NCBI GenBank assembly: GCA_045402695.1
Contig: JAWPNA010000468.1
Coordinates: 1-16,919 of the forward strand
Source of the DNA: JAWPNA01 sp045402695
Lineage (GTDB): Bacteria; Acidobacteriota; Polarisedimenticolia; JACPZX01; DASXTC01
Direction: 5' to 3'
Length of the DNA stretch: 16,919 bases
Under the pieces are notes generated by a model that made no database searches, had not been told where the DNA came from, and saw nothing but the letters and a program-made list of their open reading frames with translations. The position numbers and the translations under genes are program-made. Below, one piece after another: positions 1 through 8,744 of this stretch; positions within the stretch are counted from its first letter, which is position 1, and each line of letters opens with the position of its first letter.

Positions 1-2
1 GC

Positions 3-1004
<1,002 letters not shown>

Positions 1005-1051
1005 GGCTCCGCTGGATCGATCGCGGTCCCCTCACAGCGGCTCCTTTCCGA

Positions 1052-1057
1052 TATAAT
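1052..1057 (+). promoter_or_regulatory. Candidate -10 box for the ornithine cyclodeaminase-TPM-LemA operon
   Basis: A perfect TATAAT lies 33 bases before the GTG start at 1090, in a 85-bp gap between the permease stop and that start. No good -35 hexamer is seen 16-18 bases upstream, so this is a -10 call only. It would place the transcription start near 1064, leaving room for the strong AGGAGG at 1078-1083. Confidence 0.45.
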
Positions 1058-1089
1058 GCCCGGCGATCCAATCCCACAGGAGGCGCGTC

Positions 1090-2061
1090 GTGGAACTTCT
1101 CTATCTCTCGCGAGAGGATGTGGCGTCCACCGCCCCGGCGATGGAGCAGATCATCGACCTGCTGGCGGTTGCCTTCCGCGAGAAGGGGGAGGGCAGAACC
1201 GAGATGCCTCCCAAGCTCGACGTGCACCCCCGCAAGGACTGCTTCATCCACGCGATGCCGGCCGTCATTCCCGCGTTGGGCGCGGCGGGGGTCAAGTGGA
1301 TCAGCGGTTACCCCACCAACCGGGATCGCGACCTGCCCTACATCACGGGGCTGCTGATCCTCAATGACCCCGACACCGGCCTGCCCGTCGCCGTGATGGA
1401 CGCCGCCTGGATCACCGCCGAGCGCACCGGTGCCGCCACGGCGCTGGCGGCGCGCTATCTGGCCCGCGAGGACGCCTCCATCCTGGCGATCCTTGGGTGC
1501 GGCGTGCAGGGACGCTCCAATCTCAAGGCGCTGCGCTGCGTGCGGCCCGGGCTGAAGCAAGTCCGGGCCTACGACATCCATCCCGACAGGGCGCAGTCCT
1601 ACATCCAGGAGATGTCGCGCACCTATCCCGGCCTCGAACTGATCGCATCTGACTCCCCGCGTGAGGCCGTGGCCGGCGCGGACATTATCGTGACGGCCGG
1701 CCCGATCCTCAGCGAGCCGAAGCCTTCGCTCGAGGCGTCGTGGATCAAACCGGGCGCCTTCCTCTGCCCCCTCGACTATGGCTCGTACCTCAAGCCCGAG
1801 GTGTTCCGCAAAGCGGACAAGTTCCTCACCGACGACACGGAGCAGATCCTGAGCCCCCGATCCGCCTGCTACTTCCCCGACATGCCCCCGCTGTACGGAG
1901 ACCTGGGCGAGGTGGCGGCCCAGCTCAAGCCGGGCCGCGAGAGGGAAACCGAGCGAATCGTCTGCGCCAACCTGGGTCTCGCGATCGACGACATGGCTCT
2001 CGGCATCGAGGTGCTCCGGCGCGCCCGCCAGGCCGGCCGCGGCGTGCGTCTTCCCCTGTGA
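1090..2061 (+). CDS. Ornithine cyclodeaminase / mu-crystallin family protein
   Basis: A cytosolic NAD(P)-dependent enzyme of the ornithine cyclodeaminase family. Members either deaminate ornithine to proline or act as alanine dehydrogenases or ketimine/pyrroline-2-carboxylate reductases. The length (323 aa) is normal. Visible features are the lysine K69 in VKWISGYPTN, the signature TAERTGAATALAARYLA from residue 109, and a Rossmann glycine motif at G136-C-G138-V-Q-G141. The C-terminal YGDLGEV stretch is also typical. The GTG start is chosen because AGGAGG at 1078-1083 sits 6 bases before it. The stop overlaps the GTG of the next gene (GTGA at 2058-2061), so it is probably the first gene of the operon. 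The exact substrate is not readable from sequence: the family is safe, true cyclodeaminase activity is not. Confidence 0.9.
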   Translation: MELLYLSREDVASTAPAMEQIIDLLAVAFREKGEGRTEMPPKLDVHPRKDCFIHAMPAVIPALGAAGVKWISGYPTNRDRDLPYITGLLILNDPDTGLPVAVMDAAWITAERTGAATALAARYLAREDASILAILGCGVQGRSNLKALRCVRPGLKQVRAYDIHPDRAQSYIQEMSRTYPGLELIASDSPREAVAGADIIVTAGPILSEPKPSLEASWIKPGAFLCPLDYGSYLKPEVFRKADKFLTDDTEQILSPRSACYFPDMPPLYGDLGEVAAQLKPGRERETERIVCANLGLAIDDMALGIEVLRRARQAGRGVRLPL

Positions 2062-2873
2062 AACTCTCCCGCTGTGTCCCCTGGACCGCATGCCTCGCGG
2101 CCGTGCTGGCCGGCGCCACGGTGGTTGTCGAGGCTCAGGTGCGCATCCCGCCGCGCACGGACCACCCGGTGCACGACTATGCGGGAGTCATCGTGCACGA
2201 CGACTTCACCGCGATGGAGGCGCTCGCGCGTGAGGTGTTCGAGAAGTCCCGCGTGGCCGTCATCGTGGTGACGATCAAGTCGCTCGAGGGCGAGGAGATC
2301 GAAGAACTGACTCTGCGGTGGCTGCGCGAGTGGGGCGTGGGCGACAAGAAGGACAATCGGGGGGTCCTGTTCCTCGTGGCGGTGGGAGATCGCAAGTCCC
2401 GCATCGAGAACGGGTACGGTGTGGAAGGGTACCTGCCGGACGGATTGTGCGGCCAGATTCTCGACGACGATGCAATCCCCTATTTCAAGCGGGGTGACTA
2501 CTCGGTGGGGGCCCGCAACGTGGTCGAGCGCCTCGCGCTGCTGACCTCGCGGGAATTCGGCTTCGAGCTGACGGGCAAGCTCTCGCCGCGGGTTCCGCAA
2601 TCGGTCGTCACGGGCAGCGGCAAGCTGCTGCTCTACGTGCTGATCATCCTCTTCGTCGCGGCGGGAGGACCGTCGGCGCTCCTGTGGCTGCTGCTCGGCG
2701 GGCGGATGAGGCGCTCGTCGAGGCGCGGCGGGCGCCCGTGGTACTGGGGATCGGGCGGCCCGTTCACAAGCGGCAGCGGCGGATTCGGCGGCCGGGGAGG
2801 GCTGGGCGGAGGAGGATTCGGAGGGTTCGGCGGCGGATCGGGGGGAGGAGGAGGCGCCTCCCGCGGCTGGTGA
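2058..2873 (+). CDS. TPM-domain protein (YgcG-like), exported and membrane-anchored
   Basis: The protein has 271 residues starting at a GTG that overlaps the previous stop (GTGA). It begins with a signal-peptide-like segment (positive start, hydrophobic residues about 8-25, AQ before the mature part). A TPM domain follows (about 38-165; RTDHPVHDYAGVI, NRGVLFLVAVGDRKSRIENG and GYGVEGYLPD are family signatures). Then comes a membrane helix near 190-212 (LLLYVLIILFVAAGGPSALL), a basic arginine cluster and a glycine-rich tail ending in ASRGW. The TPM family was first described in a plant thylakoid protein with phosphatase activity; in bacteria its members are usually membrane proteins next to lemA, as here. 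The biochemical role is unclear. A longer reading starting further upstream in the same frame would lie wholly inside the cyclodeaminase gene and lacks a signal peptide, so it was not used. Confidence 0.88.
   Translation: MKLSRCVPWTACLAAVLAGATVVVEAQVRIPPRTDHPVHDYAGVIVHDDFTAMEALAREVFEKSRVAVIVVTIKSLEGEEIEELTLRWLREWGVGDKKDNRGVLFLVAVGDRKSRIENGYGVEGYLPDGLCGQILDDDAIPYFKRGDYSVGARNVVERLALLTSREFGFELTGKLSPRVPQSVVTGSGKLLLYVLIILFVAAGGPSALLWLLLGGRMRRSSRRGGRPWYWGSGGPFTSGSGGFGGRGGLGGGGFGGFGGGSGGGGGASRGW
2764..2870 (+). repeat. Low-complexity glycine-codon tract encoding the TPM protein tail
   Basis: The stretch is dominated by GGN codons, with a few phenylalanine and serine codons, and encodes a Gly-rich C-terminus of the form GGFGG repeated with variations. 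Such tails are usual in YgcG-like proteins. The DNA is purine-rich on the + strand and may be prone to slippage, which matters when reading the exact length of the tail. Confidence 0.7.
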
Positions 2874-2883
2874 GGTCAACGAC

Positions 2884-3645
2884 ATGGCGGAGAGAGGGAT
2901 GACCGACACGGAAACACGCGGGAGGCTGGAGCGGCTGACCTCCGATCTGAAGAGCGCCTTCGGCGAGGAGCTGCAGTCGGTGGTGTTGTACGGATCCGCG
3001 GCCCGGGGAGATCACATGGGTGGCGGGTCCGATCTGAACGTGGTGGTGGTCGTGACCGACCTTGCGCTCCCTAAGATTGAGCGCGGCACGCAGATCATGC
3101 GCGCGTGGGAGGCGCAGGGCAACCGCCCGCTGCTCTTCGTCTCGCCGGACTGGATCGAGCTGTCGCGAGACGTCTTTCCCATCGAATTTCTCGACATCAT
3201 CGAGTCGCACATCGTGGTGTTCGGGCCGGATCCGTTCGTGGGCCTGGCGGTCTCGCGGGAGAACCTGAGGCTTCAGTGCGAGAGCGAGCTGAAGACCAGG
3301 CTGATCCAGCTTCGCACGGGATACATCCAGGGCCACGACGACGCGGACCGGCTGTCCGCCCTCATGGCGGCGAGCTACGCGCCCGTGGTGGCGCTGTGCC
3401 GCGCGGCGCTCAGGATTGCCGGGGCAATGGTGCCGCTTCCGGGCGCCGACGTGGTGAAGGACGCCTCCATGCTGTGCGGCTTCGACGCGGCACCGTTCAT
3501 GGAGGTGGCGGCCGTGAAGCGCTCGGGGCCAAGCGCCGCCTCGATCGCGATCAAGCCTCTGTTCAAGCAATACTACGCACAGGTGGAGACGCTGGCGCGC
3601 GCGGTCGACGCCGGACTCCCCCGCGCACAAGGAGCGAAGCGATGA
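2884..3645 (+). CDS. Nucleotidyltransferase-fold protein with altered metal-ligand motif
   Basis: A 253-residue cytosolic protein. Residues 32-57 carry the pol-beta/KNTase-type motif: YGSAARGD followed by GGGSDLNVVVV, that is G37-S38 and D50-x-N52. In active members the second position is usually Asp, so an Asn at 52 may weaken or remove metal-dependent nucleotidyl transfer. The C-terminal half is helical, without a recognisable domain. Two starts are possible: ATG 2884 (GAGG 8 bases before) and ATG 2899 (GGAG 7 bases before); the first is kept. The gene follows the TPM stop by 10 bases and its TGA overlaps the LemA ATG (ATGA at 3642-3645), so it belongs to the envelope operon. Fold assignment is good; activity is unknown. 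Confidence 0.8.
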   Translation: MAERGMTDTETRGRLERLTSDLKSAFGEELQSVVLYGSAARGDHMGGGSDLNVVVVVTDLALPKIERGTQIMRAWEAQGNRPLLFVSPDWIELSRDVFPIEFLDIIESHIVVFGPDPFVGLAVSRENLRLQCESELKTRLIQLRTGYIQGHDDADRLSALMAASYAPVVALCRAALRIAGAMVPLPGADVVKDASMLCGFDAAPFMEVAAVKRSGPSAASIAIKPLFKQYYAQVETLARAVDAGLPRAQGAKR

Positions 3646-4268
3646 AGAAGATGTTCCTCGCCGGCGGCTGCGGCCTGCTGGCGCTGCTGGGCGTGCTGAT
3701 GGTGGGCGCCGGACTCTATCTGATGTCCACATACAACAGGATCGTCACCTACGAGCAGTCGGTGGACAACGCCTGGGCGCAGGTGGAGAACAACCTGCAA
3801 CGCCGAGGCGACCTGGTGCCCAATCTGGTCGAGACCGTCAAGGGGTACGCGTCCCACGAGAAGGAGATTTTCGAGAGCGTGGCCGCGGCCCGCGGCCGCC
3901 TGGCCGGGGCCACCACGCCCGAGGAGGCGATGGCGGCCAATGCGGGGCTCTCCTCCGCTCTGGGCCGGCTGCTCGCCATCGTCGAGAACTACCCGGACTT
4001 GAAGGCGAACCAGAGTTTCATCAGGCTGCAGGACGAGCTGGCCGGGACCGAGAACAGGCTCGCTGTCGCGCGCCGCGACTACAACGAGCAAGTGCGCGCG
4101 TACAACACCTATATCGCGACGTTCCCGGCGAACCTTGCCGCGGGGCTGTTCGGCAGGAAAGCTCGCGCCTACTTCGAGGCGGAGGACGAGAAGAAAGAAG
4201 TCCCGAAGGTCAAGTTCGGGCGCAGGGCGGACCCGCCGATTGGTCCGCGGGAAAGGAGCCATGCATGA
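3642..4268 (+). CDS. lemA: LemA family protein
   Basis: This 208-residue membrane protein has one N-terminal helix (about residues 6-28) that anchors a helical-bundle domain outside the cytoplasmic membrane. LemA signatures are clear: YNRIVTYEQSVDNAWAQVEN, NLQRRGDLVPNLVETVKGYA, the YPDLKANQSF motif and the TENRLAVARRDYNEQVRAYN segment. The ATG overlaps the upstream stop and has AGGAG at 3630-3634, 7 bases before it. LemA genes sit beside TPM-domain genes in many bacteria, as here, and the pair is thought to act in the envelope, but the molecular role is not established. The C-terminal tail of about 30 residues is charged and variable. Confidence 0.95.
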   Translation: MKKMFLAGGCGLLALLGVLMVGAGLYLMSTYNRIVTYEQSVDNAWAQVENNLQRRGDLVPNLVETVKGYASHEKEIFESVAAARGRLAGATTPEEAMAANAGLSSALGRLLAIVENYPDLKANQSFIRLQDELAGTENRLAVARRDYNEQVRAYNTYIATFPANLAAGLFGRKARAYFEAEDEKKEVPKVKFGRRADPPIGPRERSHA

Positions 4269-4684
4269 CACCCAACACGCTCTTGGCGCTTGGCTTCCTC
4301 GTGCTGGCCGCGGTGGTGACGTGGTACCTCGTGGCGGCGCTGAAGCAGGTCAAGAAGACCGCACTCGCCGCGGAACTGATGATGACCGGCACGCGTCCAG
4401 ACATCGAGGCCGCCGCCAGCCATCTCAGATCGATCCTGTCGCGCACCGACGGCATCCTGGCCGCGGTGGAGGAGTCGGGCGTAGAAGCGAGAGGCCTGCT
4501 ACAATTGGTGAGACAAGTGATATCCAGCTGGAGGCGGGATCGCGAGGAGTCCACCTCCCGAATCATCAAGATGGTCTCCTTCATCTCGAACACGGCGCTG
4601 TGGATAAGCCGTCTCTGGCCGCGGAGTTCGGAGGAACGCATGTCGGCCGGCGGCCGCTCGGCCGAGGGAGGCGTAAAACCATGA
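4265..4684 (+). CDS. Small single-pass membrane protein, DUF948-like
   Basis: This 139-residue protein has an N-terminal membrane helix (about residues 5-27) followed by an amphipathic, probably coiled-coil region (LKQVKKTALAAELM and onward) and a hydrophilic tail. The layout resembles DUF948/general-stress-type proteins that accompany YtxH proteins, but I do not recognise a diagnostic motif. The ATG overlaps the LemA stop (ATGA at 4265-4268), with AGGAG at 4254-4258, 6 bases upstream. The stop overlaps the next ATG (4681-4684), so both junctions are translationally coupled. Confidence 0.72.
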   Translation: MTPNTLLALGFLVLAAVVTWYLVAALKQVKKTALAAELMMTGTRPDIEAAASHLRSILSRTDGILAAVEESGVEARGLLQLVRQVISSWRRDREESTSRIIKMVSFISNTALWISRLWPRSSEERMSAGGRSAEGGVKP

Positions 4685-4893
4685 GCGACTACAGAAGTGA
4701 CCTGGCAGGGGTTCTGGGAGCGTTTCTGGCCGGCACCGTCATCGGCGTCGGCGTGGGCATTCTGCTGGCGCCGAAGTCGGGCAAGGAAACTCGCAAGCAG
4801 CTCGCGGAACTGGCGAAGAAGGCACAGGAGAGGGCCGAGGAGATGGCCGGGCGCTTTCGCCGTGCCGACGCGGAAACCGCTCGCGCGGACTAG
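4681..4893 (+). CDS. YtxH-domain small membrane protein
   Basis: A 70-residue protein too short to stand out by length. It has a glycine-rich membrane helix (about residues 8-30: AGVLGAFLAGTVIGVGVGIL) immediately followed by LAPKSGKETRKQL, which is the YtxH signature. A charged amphipathic helix (ELAKKAQERAEEMAGRFRR) completes it. YtxH-like proteins are stress-associated envelope proteins of unknown mechanism. The ATG overlaps the preceding stop and has GAGGGAGG at 4664-4671. It is the last gene of the operon; the convergent kinase gene ends 15 bases further on, with no clear terminator hairpin between them. Confidence 0.88.
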   Translation: MSDYRSDLAGVLGAFLAGTVIGVGVGILLAPKSGKETRKQLAELAKKAQERAEEMAGRFRRADAETARAD

Positions 4894-4908
4894 AGTGGTG
4901 GCGGAGGT

Positions 4909-7815
4909 CTAGCCCTGGCGGGAGAGGACCTTCGCCATGAGCTGCTCCACCTCTTCCAGCTTGAATGGCTTGGCCAGGTACGGATTGCCCGTCTGCTGGA
5001 AGAACGCCTGCGTCACGGGGTTCACCGTGTCGCCGGTCGAGAAGATCATGCGCTCCAGCAAGTGCGGCTTGATCTGGCTGATCGATTCGTACAGCTTCTG
5101 GCCTCCCATGTCAGGCATCTTCACGTCGGAGATGATAATGTCGTAGTCTGCCCGACGGATTTTCTCGAGTGCCTCGCGTCCGTTGCCGGCGGTGTCCACG
5201 TGGTGCCCGTACCCCTCCAGAAGCGCCAGCAGGAGATCCAGGATCGTCTCCTCGTCGTCCACCACGAGGATAGTCCTTCCCCCCGCGACAGGCACCTGGC
5301 CGATCACGGCATCTAGTTTTTCCTCGGACACGTGCTCTCCCTCCCGCTTGACGGGCAGCTCCACCGTGAACGTGGACCCCGCTCCCGGCTTGCTCCTGAC
5401 GAGGATCCGGCCCTCGTGCTCCTTTACGATGCCGTAGGAGAGCGACAGCCCCAGCCCCGTTCCCCTGCCGATCTCCTTCGTCGTGAAGAACGGGTCGAAG
5501 ATCTTCGCGATCTTGTCCTCGGGGATCCCCGGCCCGTTGTCGATGAAATCGACTTTCAGCGTCTCGCTCGCCTGGCGCGACCGGATGGTGAGACATCCGC
5601 CGTGGTGGCTTTCCACCATCGCCTGGTGGGCGTTGTTGATGATGTTGATGAAGACCTGCTGGATCTGGTGCGTGTCGGCCAGGACGAAAGCGGGCTCCGG
5701 TTGCAGGTCCACCACCAGCTCGACGTTGTCCACCCTGAGCTGGTACTCCCTCAGGTCCACAGTGCTGCGGATCACATCGTTGATGTCCACGAGCCTGCGC
5801 TCCGGACGATGGCGCCTCGCGAAGGCCAGCAGGTTCTGCACGATCTTCTGGCACCTCAGCGCTTCCTTGTTGATGCGCTCGAGGCTCTTCTTGATCTCGG
5901 GAGCCGCCTCCGAGCTCATCAGAAGCTGTGAGTAGCCCATGACCCCCGTGAGGGGATTGTTGAGCTCGTGCGCCACGCCCGAGATCATCTCGCCGAGGGC
6001 CGAGAGCTTCTCGGCCTGGATGAGCTGCTCTTGAGCAGCCTGGAGCTGTGCCATCGAATCACGCAGCTTCTGGTTCGCATCCAGAACCTCCTCATGCATT
6101 CTGCGGCGCTCACCCTCCGCGTTCTTCTGCTCGCGCAGGTCCGAGACGATGGCGAAGGAACCGATCATCGCGCTGTTCTGGAGGTACGGCGTCGCGCTGA
6201 TAAGCACAGGGATCCGCTCACCGCCCTGCACGACGATGAAGGCCTCAAGCCGGGACACCGCCCCTCCTTCGTGAAGTCTCGCGCGCCTGCGGAACTGCTC
6301 CACCGAATCGGGAGGCATGAGGAACGAGAGGGGTTTGCCTGCGATCTCACGCTCTGCGTAGCCCGTCAGCGAAGCCAGCGCCGGGTTCACGAACGTGATC
6401 TTCTCCCGCAAGTCCACCGTGAAGAGGCCGTCGTTCATCGTCTCGACGAGCGTCCGGTACCGCTCGGTGGTCTTCTTCACCTCTTGATCGAGCTTTTTCT
6501 CTTCGATCGCGTGCGCCACCTGGTTCGCGAACAGCTCCAGCGGCGAGACGCTCTCGGCCGTCGGGCGCCGGCCGTCGGCCGGGTCATCCACCGACACGAT
6601 TCCCACGATCTTGCGGTTGGACCCGAACAAGGGGATGAAGAGGAAGTCGTCCGGGTGCCAGTCCACCATCCCCACGATGTTCCTGGTGCTGCGCACTCCC
6701 TCATAGTGCCATCCTTCATCGTGGGGAATGTAGTAGGAGTTGCCGAGGCGGAACCGCTCCTGGAAGATGGTCACCCTCTCGCGGGATGTGAGCTTGTTCT
6801 GGTGGAAGGCAGTGATCTGCTCTTCGCTCAGCCCGGCGAAATACCACTGGTAGCCCCGGAACTCGTCGTCGCACAGCGTCAGGATGGCGCGGTTGAAGGT
6901 CGAGACATCCCGGATCGCCTCCACGAACATCCGGCAGACCCGGTCCAGGTCCTTCTCCTGCAGGATCATGCTGCTGACGCGGGAGAACTCCTTGAGCTGC
7001 TGGAGGTTTCTCTGGGTGTGCTCTTCGCCCCGGCGCACCTGCTCCGCGAGCTCGCGCGTTGCGGTCACGTCGATGGCGACCCAGATCGCCCCGGTGGGCT
7101 TGCCACCGGAATCCTCCACGAGCGCTCCGTTGAAGGAGAGGACCCGGCCGGACATGATGGTCAGGTCGAGCTCCTCGACGGGCCTTCCCGAGAGAACGGC
7201 GGCCTGGGCGCGGCGCGCCACCGGCCTGTCCCGTTCAATCACGAGCGCCTCGATGACGTCGCGGCCCAGGATCTCGGAGAGAGGGATCCCGGCAGTCTCG
7301 CGGAACCTCCGGTTGAAGAGGGTGGTCCGGCCTTGCGTGTCCACTCCCAGGACACAGGCGTTGACCGTCTCCAGCAGGCCGCGCGACATCGCTTTCTCGC
7401 GGCGGACCATCTCCAGCATCCGGGATTTCTCCGTGACGTCGAGCATCACGGCGAGCATGCCGGACGACATGGGCTCGAGATGCACGGAGACGGGCCGGGA
7501 GCCTTCGGAGTCGTGGCGGGCCAGCGCGACGTCCAGCAGACTGCTGCCGGCGCGCGAAACCTCGCGCAACGCGGAGTCGACCCGAGCCGCCTCGTGCGAC
7601 TCCACCAGGTCCACAAGATGCATGCCGCGGAGAACTTCGGGGGCGCGGCCCGCCATCAGCCCTGCGGCGGCGTTGGCTTCCTTGATGATGCCGGTGCCAT
7701 CCTCGAGAAGGAGCAAGCCGTCGGACGAACAGCGGAATAGCGCCCGGTACAGGTCCGGCCCCATGTCCCCCATGGGCGTCATTGCGGTCCTGTCCCTCTC
7801 ATGGATCGGGTCCAC
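4909..7815 (-). CDS. Soluble hybrid histidine kinase (PAS-PAS-GAF-PAS-HisKA-HATPase-REC)
   Basis: A 968-residue sensor kinase with no membrane helix, so it probably senses a cytosolic signal. The domain order is PAS (about 22-135), PAS (about 145-255), GAF (about 275-435, preceded by a helical linker), PAS (about 445-565), a coiled linker, then HisKA with phospho-acceptor H616 in VAHELNNPLTG. The HATPase domain follows, with N box NIINNAHQA, DNGPGIPEDKI and the GRGTGLGLSLSYGIV lid. A C-terminal receiver has VVDDEE, acceptor D897 in IISDVKMPDMGG and the KPF lysine. The start is a GTG at 7815 with an AGGAG about 8 bases upstream. It lies 42 bases after the HTH-receiver gene on the same strand and probably shares its promoter. 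The C-terminal receiver implies a phosphorelay or internal control. Confidence 0.95.
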   Translation of the reverse strand: MDPIHERDRTAMTPMGDMGPDLYRALFRCSSDGLLLLEDGTGIIKEANAAAGLMAGRAPEVLRGMHLVDLVESHEAARVDSALREVSRAGSSLLDVALARHDSEGSRPVSVHLEPMSSGMLAVMLDVTEKSRMLEMVRREKAMSRGLLETVNACVLGVDTQGRTTLFNRRFRETAGIPLSEILGRDVIEALVIERDRPVARRAQAAVLSGRPVEELDLTIMSGRVLSFNGALVEDSGGKPTGAIWVAIDVTATRELAEQVRRGEEHTQRNLQQLKEFSRVSSMILQEKDLDRVCRMFVEAIRDVSTFNRAILTLCDDEFRGYQWYFAGLSEEQITAFHQNKLTSRERVTIFQERFRLGNSYYIPHDEGWHYEGVRSTRNIVGMVDWHPDDFLFIPLFGSNRKIVGIVSVDDPADGRRPTAESVSPLELFANQVAHAIEEKKLDQEVKKTTERYRTLVETMNDGLFTVDLREKITFVNPALASLTGYAEREIAGKPLSFLMPPDSVEQFRRRARLHEGGAVSRLEAFIVVQGGERIPVLISATPYLQNSAMIGSFAIVSDLREQKNAEGERRRMHEEVLDANQKLRDSMAQLQAAQEQLIQAEKLSALGEMISGVAHELNNPLTGVMGYSQLLMSSEAAPEIKKSLERINKEALRCQKIVQNLLAFARRHRPERRLVDINDVIRSTVDLREYQLRVDNVELVVDLQPEPAFVLADTHQIQQVFINIINNAHQAMVESHHGGCLTIRSRQASETLKVDFIDNGPGIPEDKIAKIFDPFFTTKEIGRGTGLGLSLSYGIVKEHEGRILVRSKPGAGSTFTVELPVKREGEHVSEEKLDAVIGQVPVAGGRTILVVDDEETILDLLLALLEGYGHHVDTAGNGREALEKIRRADYDIIISDVKMPDMGGQKLYESISQIKPHLLERMIFSTGDTVNPVTQAFFQQTGNPYLAKPFKLEEVEQLMAKVLSRQG

Positions 7816-7857
7816 GGTAGCGTCTCCTGCGCCGGGATCTCTGATGAGAGGAGACCG

Positions 7858-8436
7858 TTACTGTACGGCCTCGAGAAGCCGGGACACCTCTTTCTTGAGG
7901 TTTTCGATCTGGAGGGGCTTGGTGAGGCACAGATCGGCGCCCACCTTGTAGACCCGCTCCATGACTCCCTGCTCGGGCAGGCCCGTGAGGGCCACCACCT
8001 TGATGCTCTCGGTGTCCGGGTCCAGCTTGATCCGCTTGCAGACCTCCACCGCATCCACGTTCGGGGTCATGGTGTCGAGGATGACCAGGTCTGGCTTGAA
8101 ACTCCCGATCTTGAGCCCGGCCTCGTATCCGTCCTTGGCCGTGATGATGCTGAAGCCGGCGGAGTCTCCACCCATGGCGCGCGAGATCAACTCCAGCGCC
8201 CCGGCCTCCTCGTCGATGATCAGGATCCTCTTGCGCGCCTCGGCGAAGAACTCGTGGTCCACGGGCATGCCGAACCGTTCGAGGAATTCCTTGAAGTCAC
8301 TCTTTCTGATTCTGTAGTGTCCACCCGGCGTGGAGTAGGCTCGAAGCTTCTTCGCCTTGATCCACTTCACGACGCCGTCGTTCGTGACCTGACAGTAGGA
8401 GGCGACCTCGGATGTGGTGAGAAGCTTGTCATTCAT
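7858..8436 (-). CDS. Excisionase/MerR-type HTH fused to a response-regulator receiver
   Basis: The 192-residue protein opens with a helix-turn-helix of the excisionase/MerR type (residues about 3-58: LLTTSEVASYCQVTNDGVVKW, then STPGGHYRIRKSDFKEFL, the wing and following helix typical of helix_turn_helix_17 proteins). A receiver domain follows (about 68-190), with the acidic pair in IIDEE, acceptor D121 in LVILDTMTP, T in VALTG and K in CLTKPLQIENL. The arrangement is inverted relative to ordinary response regulators, which have the receiver first. The start at 8436 is preferred because GAGGA lies 9 bases upstream; the ATG 9 bases earlier has that same GAGGA directly against it, and the frame further up is rich in unlikely residues. 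It is the probable partner of the downstream kinase. Confidence 0.9.
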   Translation of the reverse strand: MNDKLLTTSEVASYCQVTNDGVVKWIKAKKLRAYSTPGGHYRIRKSDFKEFLERFGMPVDHEFFAEARKRILIIDEEAGALELISRAMGGDSAGFSIITAKDGYEAGLKIGSFKPDLVILDTMTPNVDAVEVCKRIKLDPDTESIKVVALTGLPEQGVMERVYKVGADLCLTKPLQIENLKKEVSRLLEAVQ

Positions 8437-8536
8437 GCGGTTCATTCCTCGTAGCGGACGTTCCTGACTCCCCTGTCCCGAAAGGGCGCTCAGGATTCGT
8501 GGATTTTGCCTAAGTAGCTGATTTCCGGGCTTCGAG

Positions 8537-8565
8537 AATGTAGGGCCGCCCCATACTTCAGTCAA
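8537..8565 (-). promoter_or_regulatory. Sigma70-like promoter for the HTH-receiver/kinase operon
   Basis: Read on the minus strand, TTGACT (8565-8560) is followed after exactly 17 bases by TACATT (8542-8537), a near-consensus spacing and sequence. Transcription would begin near 8530, giving a leader of about 95 bases before the start at 8436. It is the best promoter match in the window. Confidence 0.55.
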
Positions 8566-8603
8566 ACCGACAATAGGGGAATATTCGGAACCTGAACGCC
8601 GTC

Positions 8604-8617
8604 ATCCGGCGCCGGAT
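8604..8617. promoter_or_regulatory. 14-bp perfect palindrome, possible operator
   Basis: ATCCGGCGCCGGAT is a complete inverted repeat with no spacer. It sits about 40 bases upstream of the minus-strand -35 and about 30 bases before the plus-strand candidate promoter. A dimeric regulator could bind here, possibly the adjacent HTH-receiver protein; that link is inference. Confidence 0.4.
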
Positions 8618-8647
8618 CGTGGAGGGTGGATTTCGAGAAATTCCCTC

Positions 8648-8675
8648 TTTACGCCACTCAGAAACACGGTAGATT
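8648..8675 (+). promoter_or_regulatory. Candidate promoter for the secreted protein/metalloprotease pair
   Basis: TTTACG (8648-8653) and TAGATT (8670-8675) are separated by 16 bases, giving a moderate sigma70-like match. Transcription would start near 8682, about 60 bases before the ATG at 8745. Confidence 0.3.
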
Positions 8676-8744
8676 CACAAGGAAACGTCACAAGCGTCCG
8701 TTCTCCAGGAGACTCACGAAACCTGTCTGGGGGGTACCCCTTCC

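Larger units (their letters stand above)
8437..8744. other. 308-bp divergent intergenic control region
   Basis: This region lies between the minus-strand HTH-receiver gene and the plus-strand secreted-protein gene. It holds a good minus-strand promoter, a 14-bp perfect palindrome, a weaker plus-strand promoter candidate, and a GGGGTACCCC palindrome at 8731-8740 just before the plus-strand start. No further coding frame was convincing, and no RNA gene was recognised. Confidence 0.7.

Noticed and set aside
1009..1040. CCGCTG ... CAGCGG inverted repeat followed by CTCCTTT, as a terminator after the permease
   Set aside because: The stem is only 6 bp with a 20-base loop, and the T-tract is interrupted. 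It is too weak to call.
5968..7740. Long open frame (590 codons) on the + strand
   Set aside because: It lies entirely opposite the histidine kinase gene and has a composition rich in R, H, E, L and D with no domain. It is a high-GC antisense shadow.
8620..8744. Possible c-di-GMP-type riboswitch in the leader of the secreted protein
   Set aside because: Only short fragments resemble the motif (ACAAGGAAACG, GGTAGA); the required paired stems could not be assembled.
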